Below, piece after piece: positions 56,472 through 64,000 of a stretch of DNA of 64,000 nucleotides. The number at the start of each line of letters is the position of its first letter. Positions within the stretch are counted from its first letter, which is position 1. This stretch comes from Nocardia inohanensis NBRC 100128 (GTDB lineage Bacteria > Actinomycetota > Actinomycetes > Mycobacteriales > Mycobacteriaceae): NCBI RefSeq assembly GCF_001612945.1, contig NZ_BDBK01000017.1, positions 1-64,000 on the forward strand, read 5' to 3'. The notes under the pieces are model-generated. The model saw nothing but the letters and a program-made list of their open reading frames with translations, was not told the origin of the DNA and searched no databases. The translations under genes were made by a program, and so were the position numbers.

Positions 56472-56574
56472 CGGAAATCCTTCCGCACCCCGCATCCACC
56501 CCCGAGACGGACGCACTCGACTGGTCCGCGCTCATCGTAACCGTTCAATTGCGTGGCCGGGCCACAACTTTCGA

Positions 56575-57120
56575 TCAACAACCGGCCTGTGCGAATGCGC
56601 GCACATATCCCGCCGACTGCCGTACATACATCCAGGCCCAGAACGCCGCACCCGAATCACTGGGGCTCGCCACCATGGTGATCTCCCCGTCGAAACACTT
56701 CTGCACGATGTAGCGCGCCCGCGACACGTGCGGGGTGTAGGTGATCACGATGATGTGCTTCCAGCCGTTGAGTTCCGCGCGCCGCCGGATCTCGCGCGCC
56801 TCGCCCTGGGTGGTCCACGGATCGGGCACGAAGCAGTGCACCGTGAAATCGAAATCGCCTGCGCAGTAACGGTTCATGGCCGGATCGTCGGCGCCGGTGG
56901 AGCGGGAGATGAGCAGTTCGGGGGCGAGTCCGCGGCGCGCCAGGTCCAGGCCCAGGTCGAAGCGTTCGTAGGCGGTGCCGCCCAGCACCACGATGGCGTC
57001 GGCCGGGCGCAGCGGGTCCAGTTGCGGGTGCACGTAGACCGGTATCCCGGCATAGACGATCCCGGTGAGGAGAGCGACCAGGGTGACGATGGTGGCCGCG
57101 ACGCGTCGGTACCCAGGCAC
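56575..57120 (-). CDS. DUF218 (YdcF/ElyC-like) membrane-anchored protein
   Basis: This 181-residue protein has one N-terminal helix (about 8-26) and the DUF218 core: ADAIVVLGGTAYERFDLGLDLARRGLAPELLIS (from about residue 40), STGADDP and VITYTPHVSRARYI. ElyC/SanA relatives act in envelope carbohydrate or polyprenyl metabolism. Two cysteine pairs may form disulfides outside the membrane. The start is GTG. It is divergent from the lipase gene. Confidence 0.85.
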   Translation of the reverse strand: MPGYRRVAATIVTLVALLTGIVYAGIPVYVHPQLDPLRPADAIVVLGGTAYERFDLGLDLARRGLAPELLISRSTGADDPAMNRYCAGDFDFTVHCFVPDPWTTQGEAREIRRRAELNGWKHIIVITYTPHVSRARYIVQKCFDGEITMVASPSDSGAAFWAWMYVRQSAGYVRAFAQAGC

Positions 57121-57203
57121 AGGATCGACGATACGGCCGGTCGCGCGGGTAACTGTGACCGGTCGTTGCGATCCAGGTCACGTTCGTGGCATAGTCCTCA
57201 CAT

Positions 57204-57229
57204 TATGTGAGACGAAGTGGTCTCACATA
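57204..57229. promoter_or_regulatory. 10-bp-arm inverted repeat upstream of the lipase gene
   Basis: TATGTGAGAC (57204-57213) and GTCTCACATA (57220-57229) are perfect inverted copies separated by GAAGTG. The repeat lies 20 bases upstream of the chosen lipase start and 84 bp from the divergent DUF218 start, where a repressor would block the lipase promoter. Confidence 0.75.
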
Positions 57230-57248
57230 CCGCGTGGAGGGCAATACG

Positions 57249-58646
57249 TTGTTGATCGAGACGAGGATGGCGCGCCGCAATGGCATGTCGCGGGTGCTGA
57301 TCGCCGCAGCGGCGCTGGCGCTGACCGCGACGGGGACCGCGAACGCCGAACCGGCCGACCAGGTTCCGGTGGCGCCGGCCGTGACCGTTCCCGCACCGCC
57401 GGAACTGGATCCGGGCTTCTACCGCCCGGCCGCGGCGCTCTACGCGGACAAGGCCCCGGGCGAGATCATCGCCGCCAAGCAGATCAATGCCGCGAATCTC
57501 GGCCTGATCCCGCTCAATGTGGATGCCTGGCAGGTCTCCTACCGCTCCACCAATACCCGCGACGAGCCGATCGCCGCGGTCGCCACCGTGCTGAAGCCGC
57601 GTGGATCCGCACCCGACAAGCTGGTGTCGATGCAGATCGCGCAGGACTCGCTGGGCGGATACTGCGCCCCGTCCTACGCGGTGCAGCAGTGGTCGGCCAG
57701 CGCCCTCGTCGGGCAGATCGTCGCGCCCGCCGAATTCGCCATCTCGCAGGGCGCGTTGCAGCAGGGCTGGGCGGTGGTGATCCCGGACCATCAGGGACCC
57801 GACAATGCCTATGCCGCCGGACCTTTGGCCGGGCGCATCACCCTGGACGGCATTCGCGCCACCCGCGACTTCGCGCCCATGCGGCTCACCGAGAATGCCC
57901 GCATCGGCATGTACGGCTACTCCGGCGGGGCCATCGCCACCGGGCACGCCGCCGAGCTGAAGCAGTCCTACGCGCCGGAGTTGAATATCGTCGGCGCGGC
58001 CGAGGGCGGCGTGCCGTCCGATCTCGGGGTAACGCTGGACGTGGCCCACGGCCAGGCGACCTCGGGTCTGGTGTTCCACGCGGTGCTGGGCCTGAGCCGC
58101 GAATACCCGGATTTCAAGCGGTTCCTGGACGACAATCTGGATCTGCTCGGCAAGGGTCTGGCCTTCGTGCACCAGGGGCTGTGCGTGCAGTACGCCTCCG
58201 AACTGCTGCCGTTCCTGAACCTGAAGGGGATGATGCGCACTGCGGGCGACCCGATGCAGGACCCGGCGGTGATCGACGTGGTGAACAAGACCCGCATGGG
58301 CAAGGCGGTGCCGGATATGCCGATGTACATGTGGCAGGCCAACCCGGACGAGGTGATCCCGGTCGGTCAGGTCAACACCCTGGTGGACAGCTACTGCCGA
58401 AACCCTTCCGCCGATGTGAAATACACGCGCGAGCACTTCGGTGAGCACGTGGCCACCGAGATCTCCGGCGTCGGGCCCGCGCTGCTGTGGATGAAGGACC
58501 GTCTCGATGGCATTCCGGCGCAATCGGGTTGCTCCACCACCGATGTCGGCTGGCTGGCGCTCGATCCGGCCGGCACCCAGCTGCTGGCCTCGGCCTTCGG
58601 CGAGGTCTTCGCCTCGTTCTTCGGGAAGCCGATCGGCGTCAAGTAG
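57249..58646 (+). CDS. Secreted LIP-family lipase (alpha/beta hydrolase)
   Basis: This 465-residue secreted hydrolase has a signal peptide (MSRVLIAAAALALTATGTANA after a short charged lead) and a predicted cut before EPADQ. The LIP-family core has the nucleophile Ser in IGMYGYSGGAIATGHAAEL and a later PMYMWQANPDEVIPV (Asp) and a His near RNPSADVKYTREHFGEH. Family members hydrolyse triacylglycerols or other esters. The TTG at 57249 has a GGAGGG site; an ATG at 57267 is possible but lacks a spaced site. Confidence 0.85.
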   Translation: MLIETRMARRNGMSRVLIAAAALALTATGTANAEPADQVPVAPAVTVPAPPELDPGFYRPAAALYADKAPGEIIAAKQINAANLGLIPLNVDAWQVSYRSTNTRDEPIAAVATVLKPRGSAPDKLVSMQIAQDSLGGYCAPSYAVQQWSASALVGQIVAPAEFAISQGALQQGWAVVIPDHQGPDNAYAAGPLAGRITLDGIRATRDFAPMRLTENARIGMYGYSGGAIATGHAAELKQSYAPELNIVGAAEGGVPSDLGVTLDVAHGQATSGLVFHAVLGLSREYPDFKRFLDDNLDLLGKGLAFVHQGLCVQYASELLPFLNLKGMMRTAGDPMQDPAVIDVVNKTRMGKAVPDMPMYMWQANPDEVIPVGQVNTLVDSYCRNPSADVKYTREHFGEHVATEISGVGPALLWMKDRLDGIPAQSGCSTTDVGWLALDPAGTQLLASAFGEVFASFFGKPIGVK

Positions 58647-58707
58647 GTGCGGTCGGCGGGCGCCGGCCGGTATCATCGCGCGCGCTTGCTCACCACCTGG
58701 AGGACCC

Positions 58708-59505
58708 GTGCCCGCGAAACCCACTGCCGCCGAACTGCTGGCGACCGTCGAAGCCTCGCCGAAGGCCGTCGGCGCCCACGACAAGGCCGCCTGGGTGGGC
58801 TTGTTCGCCGGCGACGGCAGAGTGGAGGATCCGGTCGGTTCGCGGCCGCACGTCGGCCGCGCGGCCATCGACCGGTTCTACGAAACCTTCATCGCGCCCA
58901 ACGGCATCGCCTTCGACGTGACCAATGACGTGGTGTGCGGGATGACGGTCTTCCGTGACCTGACCATCGCCACCACCATGTCCACCGGCGTCACCCTGCA
59001 CGTGCCCATGCACCTGCGCTACGACCTCGCCGAGGTGGACGGCGCGCTGAGAATCGCTGTGCTGCGGGCGCATTGGGAGCTGCCCGGCATGATCGGGCAA
59101 CTCATGGGCTCGGGCACGCAGGGGCTGCTGGCCGGAGCCAAGCTGGGGCCGCAGCTGCTCGGCAACCAAGGCATCGGCGGCGCACTGGGTTTCATGCGCG
59201 GTATGCGGAGCGTGGGCGCGAACGGCAAACGGGCCGCCGGACAGCTCCTCGACGCGTTCGCGCGCGGTGAGGTCCCGGCCGCGCGCCCGGTGCTGGCCCC
59301 GGTGCCGAAACTGGTCTGGTCCGATGGCGACGCGATGTCCCTGGAGGACTTCACCACTCGCGCCAAGGGGCTGCGCTGGAGCAAGCCGATCGCCGCCGGC
59401 CGCCACGTCACCACCACGGTGGAGACCCGCGCCGGCCGCGGCATCGCCCAGCTGGACTTCACCGATCGCGGCAATCGCGTCGAGGCCGTCCGAATCTTCG
59501 TGTAG
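58708..59505 (+). CDS. SnoaL/ketosteroid-isomerase-like protein with C-terminal extension
   Basis: This 265-residue protein has an NTF2/SnoaL domain (about 1-130: VGLFAGDGRVEDPVGSRPHVG, AIDRFYETFIAPNGI, LRYDLAEVDGALRIAVLRAHW) followed by a Gly-rich segment and a second small domain (about 200-265). The family often acts on polycyclic or steroid substrates. The GTG at 58708 follows TGGAGGA. It is 61 bp after the lipase gene on the same strand and may be co-transcribed. Confidence 0.85.
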   Translation: MPAKPTAAELLATVEASPKAVGAHDKAAWVGLFAGDGRVEDPVGSRPHVGRAAIDRFYETFIAPNGIAFDVTNDVVCGMTVFRDLTIATTMSTGVTLHVPMHLRYDLAEVDGALRIAVLRAHWELPGMIGQLMGSGTQGLLAGAKLGPQLLGNQGIGGALGFMRGMRSVGANGKRAAGQLLDAFARGEVPAARPVLAPVPKLVWSDGDAMSLEDFTTRAKGLRWSKPIAAGRHVTTTVETRAGRGIAQLDFTDRGNRVEAVRIFV

Positions 59506-59511
59506 CGCTGC

Positions 59512-59712
59512 TCAGTCCCGGGTTCCGACGATCGCGGTCAGCGGATCGGTTTTGCTGAAGGTGGTGCCGCCGGCCGCGCCGACCACCTTCCCGTGCACGC
59601 TGATCAGCCACTGGCCGCACACGCACCGCAGGTATTGCACCGAGCGGTGGGAGGACACAGCCGTGGGGGAGGGCCAAGCGCAGGAAGGGCATTCGGCTAT
59701 CACCTCTCCCAT
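59512..59712 (-). CDS. Small zinc-ribbon-like protein
   Basis: This 66-residue protein starts MGEVIAECPSCAWPSPTAV and has CPSC (residues 8-11) and LRCVCGQW (about 29-36), a CxxC...CxC arrangement that could bind zinc. A basic-poor tail follows. It fits neatly between converging SnoaL and AraC genes and has good codon bias, but the ribosome site is weak. The function is unknown. Confidence 0.5.
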   Translation of the reverse strand: MGEVIAECPSCAWPSPTAVSSHRSVQYLRCVCGQWLISVHGKVVGAAGGTTFSKTDPLTAIVGTRD

Positions 59713-59779
59713 CCTGCGCGGCCGAGCGCTCGCTGAGCATGATCGACACGCGGCGCGCCGCAAACTCGTTGCGAATAGC

Positions 59780-60796
59780 TCAGTTCGGAGCCGGTCCGCC
59801 GCGCCGGACCGCGGTCGGCGTTGCGCCCCACCAGCGTTGGCAGCAGCGAGTGAAAGTCGATTGTTCCGAAAGTCCCAGCAGCGAGGCGATCTGGCTCATC
59901 GGGATATCGGTGGTGGTCAGGTACCGGCGAGCCTCGCTGCGCCGCACCTCGTCGAGCAGCGCGGCGAACGATGTCCCCTCGGCGGTCAGGCGGCGTTGCA
60001 GCGTGCGCGGATGCACGGTCAGAAGCCGTGCCACAGCGCCGATTTCGGGTGCGGCGGTGCCCAGCAACTTCTGTAGCGCGATGCGAACCTTCGGCGCGAG
60101 CGCGGTCGCCGCGCCTCCGGCCTGCTGCGCCAGGAAGGCCATCGCCAGTCGATGCAGGTTCTCGTCCCCGCCGGAGAGCGGACGATTGGCCAGGGCGCTG
60201 GGCACCCGCAGCAGCGCCGCCGGACGTTCGGTTCGCACTGGCGCACCGAAGAATTCCTCGTACACCCGCACCGGCGCGATCGGACGATAGGGCAGCTCCA
60301 CCGACCGGAGCCCGTACCGTTCCCCGGTGAGGCGCGCGATCGCGTGGTGTACGAAGGCCAGTCCCACATCGGTGCCCTGCACCGGGGTCGGCGCACCGGG
60401 TGTGGTCACGCCGTAGCGCAGCGCGATGACTCCGCGATCACCGTACGGATCGGGCTCCATGGTCAAGCTCAGCGAGCGCGCGTGCACGAACAGATACCGC
60501 GAGGTGCATTCGAGCACATCGGCGAGGGTGGGCGAATTGCGGATGGCGAGCGCCAGCGGCCCGAGCATCTCCAGGTCCTGCCGCCGCGACATGCGCAGCC
60601 CCAGATCCGGGCAATCCAGGCGATGTGCCGCCAGCTCCATGGCCGCCGCCACCGCCTGATCCGGCACCAGCAGCTCGTCGGTATCGAGGGCCTCCAGGGG
60701 CAGTCCGCACAGCGTCGCGAACTCCTCGGCATCCCCGCCCAGCTCGGCCACGGTGGCGCGGAAGCCGCGCAGCCCCGCGGACCTGATCACCGACAT
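59780..60796 (-). CDS. AraC-family transcriptional regulator
   Basis: This 338-residue protein has an N-terminal Arabinose_bd-type ligand domain (PF12625-like: LRGFRATVAELGGDAEEFATLCGL near the start) and a C-terminal double HTH (about 240-338: VARLLTVHPRTLQRRLTAEGTSF, PMSQIASLLGLSEQSTFTRCCQRWWG). It is divergent from the EthA-like monooxygenase with 70 bp between start codons, so it is the probable regulator of that enzyme. Confidence 0.9.
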   Translation of the reverse strand: MSVIRSAGLRGFRATVAELGGDAEEFATLCGLPLEALDTDELLVPDQAVAAAMELAAHRLDCPDLGLRMSRRQDLEMLGPLALAIRNSPTLADVLECTSRYLFVHARSLSLTMEPDPYGDRGVIALRYGVTTPGAPTPVQGTDVGLAFVHHAIARLTGERYGLRSVELPYRPIAPVRVYEEFFGAPVRTERPAALLRVPSALANRPLSGGDENLHRLAMAFLAQQAGGAATALAPKVRIALQKLLGTAAPEIGAVARLLTVHPRTLQRRLTAEGTSFAALLDEVRRSEARRYLTTTDIPMSQIASLLGLSEQSTFTRCCQRWWGATPTAVRRGGPAPN

Positions 60797-60866
60797 GTCG
60801 TCCAGGATCAAATACTTGTCGCGCAGAGTCAAGAAAGTGGGTGCGGCCGCCAACACACTGGTAGGC

Positions 60867-62360
60867 ATGAGCGCTGTGGACACCCTCGCCGAACACCTCG
60901 ATGTCGTGATCGTCGGAGCCGGCCTGTCCGGTATCGGCGCGGCCTACCGCCTGCAATCGGAGCATCCGGGCCGCAGCTATGCCGTGCTGGAGGCGCGCGA
61001 CAGCCTCGGCGGGACCTGGGACCTGTTCCGCTACCCCGGCATCCGCTCGGACTCGGATATGTTCACCCTCGGCTATCCGTTCAAGCCGTGGCGCGATGCC
61101 AAGTCGATCGCCGACGGGCCGTCCATCCTGCGCTACATCACCGAGACCGCCACCGAGAACGGTATCGACAAGCACATTCGCTTCGGCGCGAAAGTCGTTG
61201 CCGCGGAATGGGACAGCGCCACCTCCCGCTGGACGCTGACCATCGCGCAGCGCACCGCCGCCGGTACCGAGAACCGCACGCTCACCTGTAACTTCCTGTA
61301 CTCCTGCGCGGGTTACTACGACTACGACCGCGGTCACGAACCGGTGTTCCCGGGCATCGAGGAGTTCGCCGGGACCGTCGTGCATCCCCAATTCTGGCCG
61401 GAGGACCTGGATTACGCGGACAAGAAGGTGGTGGTCATCGGCAGCGGCGCGACCGCCGTCACCCTCGTTCCGGCCATGGCCGAGCAGGCCGAACTGGTCA
61501 CCATGTTGCAGCGCAGCCCCACGTGGATCTCCGCGGTGCCCGGCCGGGACAAGCAGGCCGACAAGATTCGTGAACTGCTGCCGCCGGAGCTGGCGCACCG
61601 GGTCATCCGCACCAAGAACATCCTGTTCAATATCGGCTTCTACCAGTACTGCCGCCGGCGGCCGGAAGCGGCGCGCAAGCTGCTCACCGGGCTCACCACC
61701 CGCATCCTGAAGGACCGGGATCTGGTGGCCGAGCATTTCACCCCCGAGTACAACCCGTGGGATCAGCGCCTGTGCGCGGTGCCGGACGCGGACTTCTTCA
61801 AGGCCATGCGCAAGGGTAAGGCCGAGGTGATCACCGATCACATCGAAACCTTTGTGCCCGAAGGCATCCGGTTGCAGTCGGGGCGCGTGGTCGAAGCCGA
61901 TGTGGTGGTCACCGCGACCGGCCTGCAACTGCTCGCCTTCGGCGGGGTGCAGCTACGCGTGGACGGTGCGCCGGTGCAGCTCTCCGACGAATTCGTCTGG
62001 CAGGGCACCATGATCAGCGGCGTGCCGAATTTCGCGGTCTGCATCGGCTACACCAATGCCTCGTGGACCCTGCGCGCCGACATCACCTCGCGGTTGGTCT
62101 GCAAGATCCTGGGCTACATGGACCGCAACGGCTATCCGGCCGTCGCTCCGCAGCCGCAGGGCACGCTGAACCAGCGCCCGCTGCTGGACTTGGCCTCCGG
62201 TTACATCCAGCGCTCGATCGGTGCGTTCCCGCGTCAGGGCGACAAGCATCCGTGGACGGTGCGCCAGAACTACCTGCTCGATTCGGTGACCACCTTCCGC
62301 ACCGATCTGCGCAAGACCCTGAAACCGGTCTCGATGGACAAGACCCTGCAACGCGCGTGA
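60867..62360 (+). CDS. EthA-like flavin-containing Baeyer-Villiger monooxygenase
   Basis: This 497-residue NADPH-FAD monooxygenase has the FAD motif VVIVGAGLSGIGAAY (about residues 11-25), the BVMO fingerprint FAGTVVHPQFWP (FxGxxxHxxxWP) and the NADPH motif VVVIGSGATAVTL. It resembles M. tuberculosis EthA over its whole length (GGTWDLFRYPGIRSDSDMFT, VGYTNASWTLRAD-like IGYTNASWTLRAD). BVMOs convert ketones to esters; EthA also activates ethionamide. The regulator here is AraC-type instead of the TetR EthR. Confidence 0.9.
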   Translation: MSAVDTLAEHLDVVIVGAGLSGIGAAYRLQSEHPGRSYAVLEARDSLGGTWDLFRYPGIRSDSDMFTLGYPFKPWRDAKSIADGPSILRYITETATENGIDKHIRFGAKVVAAEWDSATSRWTLTIAQRTAAGTENRTLTCNFLYSCAGYYDYDRGHEPVFPGIEEFAGTVVHPQFWPEDLDYADKKVVVIGSGATAVTLVPAMAEQAELVTMLQRSPTWISAVPGRDKQADKIRELLPPELAHRVIRTKNILFNIGFYQYCRRRPEAARKLLTGLTTRILKDRDLVAEHFTPEYNPWDQRLCAVPDADFFKAMRKGKAEVITDHIETFVPEGIRLQSGRVVEADVVVTATGLQLLAFGGVQLRVDGAPVQLSDEFVWQGTMISGVPNFAVCIGYTNASWTLRADITSRLVCKILGYMDRNGYPAVAPQPQGTLNQRPLLDLASGYIQRSIGAFPRQGDKHPWTVRQNYLLDSVTTFRTDLRKTLKPVSMDKTLQRA

Positions 62361-62385
62361 AGCGGCGGTGGGCGAGAATCCGCGT

Positions 62386-63066
62386 ATGAGGCTTACCCGC
62401 AAGGTGTTCGTGGCGGCCGCGGCCGTCGCCGTCCTCGCCCCGCTGCCGGTCGCCGTCGCCGCGCCCGGCTCGGGCGGCGGACAGGCCGGAAGTGGTTCCG
62501 GCGCATCGGTTTCCGCCGCCACCGGCTCCGGCGAGGTGCCCACCGCCGCCGCGAGCAGCGCGACGCTGATCCTGGCCTACTCCTTCGGGAACCGCATGCC
62601 CGCCGGCGCGGATCCGGATCGCACCATCGGCGAACCGGGTCCGGTGAACGAGGAATTGGCGGCGGCCGTCATGGCCACGCGCGGGGACCGCGGCACCCCG
62701 GTCTACGCGCAGACCGAGATCGCCCAGGTGCTGCGCACCCGCTACGGGCTGACCGATGTGGTCGCCATCGACCCGAGCCGCGACGCCGACGGCAAGCTGA
62801 TCTATCTCTCCACCGACGGGGTCGCCGCCGCGGTCGCCGGATTGCGCGGCGGCGCGGTCGCCACCGACCGGGTCGCCGTGGTGGCTTTCCAGGATCACCT
62901 GTGGCGCGCCACCGCCACCACCGCCCAGCGCGGCTTCACCGCTTTCGCCCCCGCAGGCGTGACCATGCCGAGCACCTACGACCCGCAGTCCGGTCAGCTC
63001 TGGACCACCAGCCCGCTGCTCTACATCCCGACGGACCTGCTGGGCCGCCTGGCTCTGCTGAAGTAG
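62386..63066 (+). CDS. Secreted hypothetical protein
   Basis: This 226-residue protein has a signal peptide (RLTRKVFVAAAAVAVLAPLPVAVAA, cut near APGSG) and a Gly/Ser-rich linker. It continues to a domain of about 165 residues with ILAYSFGNRMPAGADPDRTIGEPGPVNEELAAAV and QTEIAQVLRTRYGLTDVVAI. The second part looks like a small alpha/beta fold such as DUF218-related or phosphoribosyl-type envelope proteins, but no family was firmly recognised. It follows the monooxygenase by 25 bp and may share its transcript. Confidence 0.75.
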   Translation: MRLTRKVFVAAAAVAVLAPLPVAVAAPGSGGGQAGSGSGASVSAATGSGEVPTAAASSATLILAYSFGNRMPAGADPDRTIGEPGPVNEELAAAVMATRGDRGTPVYAQTEIAQVLRTRYGLTDVVAIDPSRDADGKLIYLSTDGVAAAVAGLRGGAVATDRVAVVAFQDHLWRATATTAQRGFTAFAPAGVTMPSTYDPQSGQLWTTSPLLYIPTDLLGRLALLK

Positions 63067-63170
63067 CCATCCGCCCGGGAAATCCGTTGCCGCCGCGACT
63101 CGCCCGTCGCGGGTCGCGCGAGACCGGGCGATGCGTGCGCGCGAATATTCCCGCCTGCCATGCTGGCGCG

Positions 63171-63707
63171 GTGACCATCGAGGATCGCCCGTTGTACGTC
63201 GCTCCGGTATCGGAATCGCGGCCGGGACTGTGCGAGGCGCTGCCCTCCCGAGCCCGGCGGCGCACGCAATCGTCGTGCCGGAATCCGGTGCTGCGAAAGG
63301 GTTTCTCGCAGCGCTCTCCGAGTGCGCTGGGGCGGCGGCATTTACGGCCTTCGCAGGGTGGCGAAAGTCCGTCGGCCGGTGAAGAGGTTTCGGGGGCAAG
63401 ACAATTCGCGGTGGCGGTGCTACGGGTGGCTTTGGAGGTACTCGACGGGCGGCGTCCGGTGCCGCAGTTGACCGTGCTTGCCGACCGCACGGTCTTGGCG
63501 GCGATTCACACCCTGCACACGGCCGCCGAGGTGCCCGGCCGGGAGCTCGGGTCCGCCTGCCTCAGCAGCGTGAATGTGATCATGTCGGACCCCCGGGCGG
63601 CGGAAGTTTTCGCCGGATACGATCGCGGAACTCGGCATTTCGCACTGGCCGCCCGCATTGTCCGCGGTCGTTCCGGGTGGCGGTTGACCGCATTCCGAGT
63701 GTGCTGA
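63171..63707 (+). CDS. Rv3235-family (DUF6459-type) protein
   Basis: The 178-residue protein has a low-complexity basic N-terminus of about 75 residues. The conserved C-terminal domain has QFAVAVLRVALEVLDGRRPV, HTLHTAAEVPG and RHFALAARIVRGRSGWRLTAF (residues about 77-178). This is the pattern of the Rv3235 family, usually found near secA1 in actinobacteria. The function is unknown. The GTG at 63171 is a likely start; the region upstream shows no protein-like features. Confidence 0.75.
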   Translation: MTIEDRPLYVAPVSESRPGLCEALPSRARRRTQSSCRNPVLRKGFSQRSPSALGRRHLRPSQGGESPSAGEEVSGARQFAVAVLRVALEVLDGRRPVPQLTVLADRTVLAAIHTLHTAAEVPGRELGSACLSSVNVIMSDPRAAEVFAGYDRGTRHFALAARIVRGRSGWRLTAFRVC

Positions 63708-63841
63708 AGACCGTGCGGTCTCTCCGGTAATAGCAGAATTGCCTGATCTCGGGGAATTCCAATCGCGCCTGGTTTGAAACCTCACTCCCGCGGCATTAGC
63801 ATTTCGGCGAATAGCGGCACCTCTACGTGGAAGGGCAGTCC

Positions 63842-64000
63842 ATGGCGAAGAAAGTCACCGTAACTCTGGTTGACGACTACGACGGCGAATCGAAGGCCGA
63901 CGAAACCGTCTTTTTCTCGATCGACGGGAACGAGTACGAGATCGATCTGTCGATCAAGAACGCCGGCAAGCTGCGGGAGTCTCTCGAACCCTGGACCGAG
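63842..64000 (+). CDS. lsr2: Lsr2 nucleoid-associated xenogeneic silencer (5' part, cut by window end)
   Basis: The first 53 residues are present: MAKKVTVTLVDDYDGESKAD and YEIDLSIKNAGKLRESLEPW. They match the N-terminal dimerisation domain of Lsr2, which bridges AT-rich DNA and silences acquired genes. The C-terminal AT-hook-like domain lies beyond the window. The ATG follows GAAGG at a suitable distance. The 134 bp upstream, after the Rv3235-family gene, is moderately AT-rich and should carry its promoter. Confidence 0.95.
   Translation, partial: MAKKVTVTLVDDYDGESKADETVFFSIDGNEYEIDLSIKNAGKLRESLEPWTE

Overview
The window is high-GC actinobacterial DNA, most likely from a Nocardia (or a close relative in the Mycobacteriales). 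The reasons are a long block in nearly the same gene order as the Mycobacterium tuberculosis Rv1321-Rv1343c region, a complete yrbEAB-mceABCDEF operon, the GlgE glucan pathway, NucS mismatch repair, Lsr2, an EthA-like monooxygenase and an Rv3235-family protein. The genus is inferred from gene content and dispersed GC-rich palindromes; no rRNA or tRNA is present to confirm it.

Layout. 1-7.4 kb: a membrane protein, nucS, a small Cys-rich protein, a DivIVA-like coiled-coil protein, methylmalonyl-CoA epimerase, thiolase, DUF3817, a thioredoxin-like/TPR protein and a TIGR03086 protein. Between the thiolase and DUF3817 lies a 24-bp tandem repeat array bracketed by inverted palindromes. 7.5-15.2 kb: alpha-glucan metabolism (glgB-glgE on the minus strand, a thioesterase, then glgP). 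15.2-19.6 kb: an acyl-CoA ligase fused to an SRPBCC domain, an NCS2 purine permease and a DoxX protein. 19.8-31.2 kb: dinG, NAD salvage (pncA, pncB), clpS-DUF2017, a P1 peptidase, the mec-cysO-cysM cysteine pathway, a rhomboid protease, a cAMP phosphodiesterase-like hydrolase, rph and rdgB. This block follows the M. tuberculosis order except that murI is absent and pncA is inserted.

31.2-46 kb: a more variable region. It holds DUF3817/LprD-like genes, an SDR, a SigB-type sigma factor, TetR plus an MFS exporter with a C-terminal winged-helix-like tail, a PadR-FAD monooxygenase pair, an XRE regulator divergent from a SnoaL/quinone-reductase pair, two proline-rich membrane proteins, a VIT-family protein, a MarR regulator and a ChaA antiporter. 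46.2-54.8 kb: one Mce lipid-import operon, translationally coupled from gene to gene and closed by a strong terminator. 54.9-64 kb: GMC oxidoreductase, DUF218, secreted lipase, SnoaL protein, AraC regulator divergent from an EthA-like monooxygenase, secreted protein, Rv3235-family protein and the 5' part of lsr2.

Most unusual: a dispersed palindromic element sits in frame inside the lipoprotein signal region of mceE. Related elements lie in several intergenic regions, and a 49-bp repeat lies just upstream of both glgP and pncB. CysO carries Ser-Arg after its Gly-Gly. Two protein fusions (SRPBCC-acyl-CoA ligase; MFS-winged helix) and several sharply defined inverted-repeat operators also deserve attention. 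No complete mobile element, phage or CRISPR array was seen.
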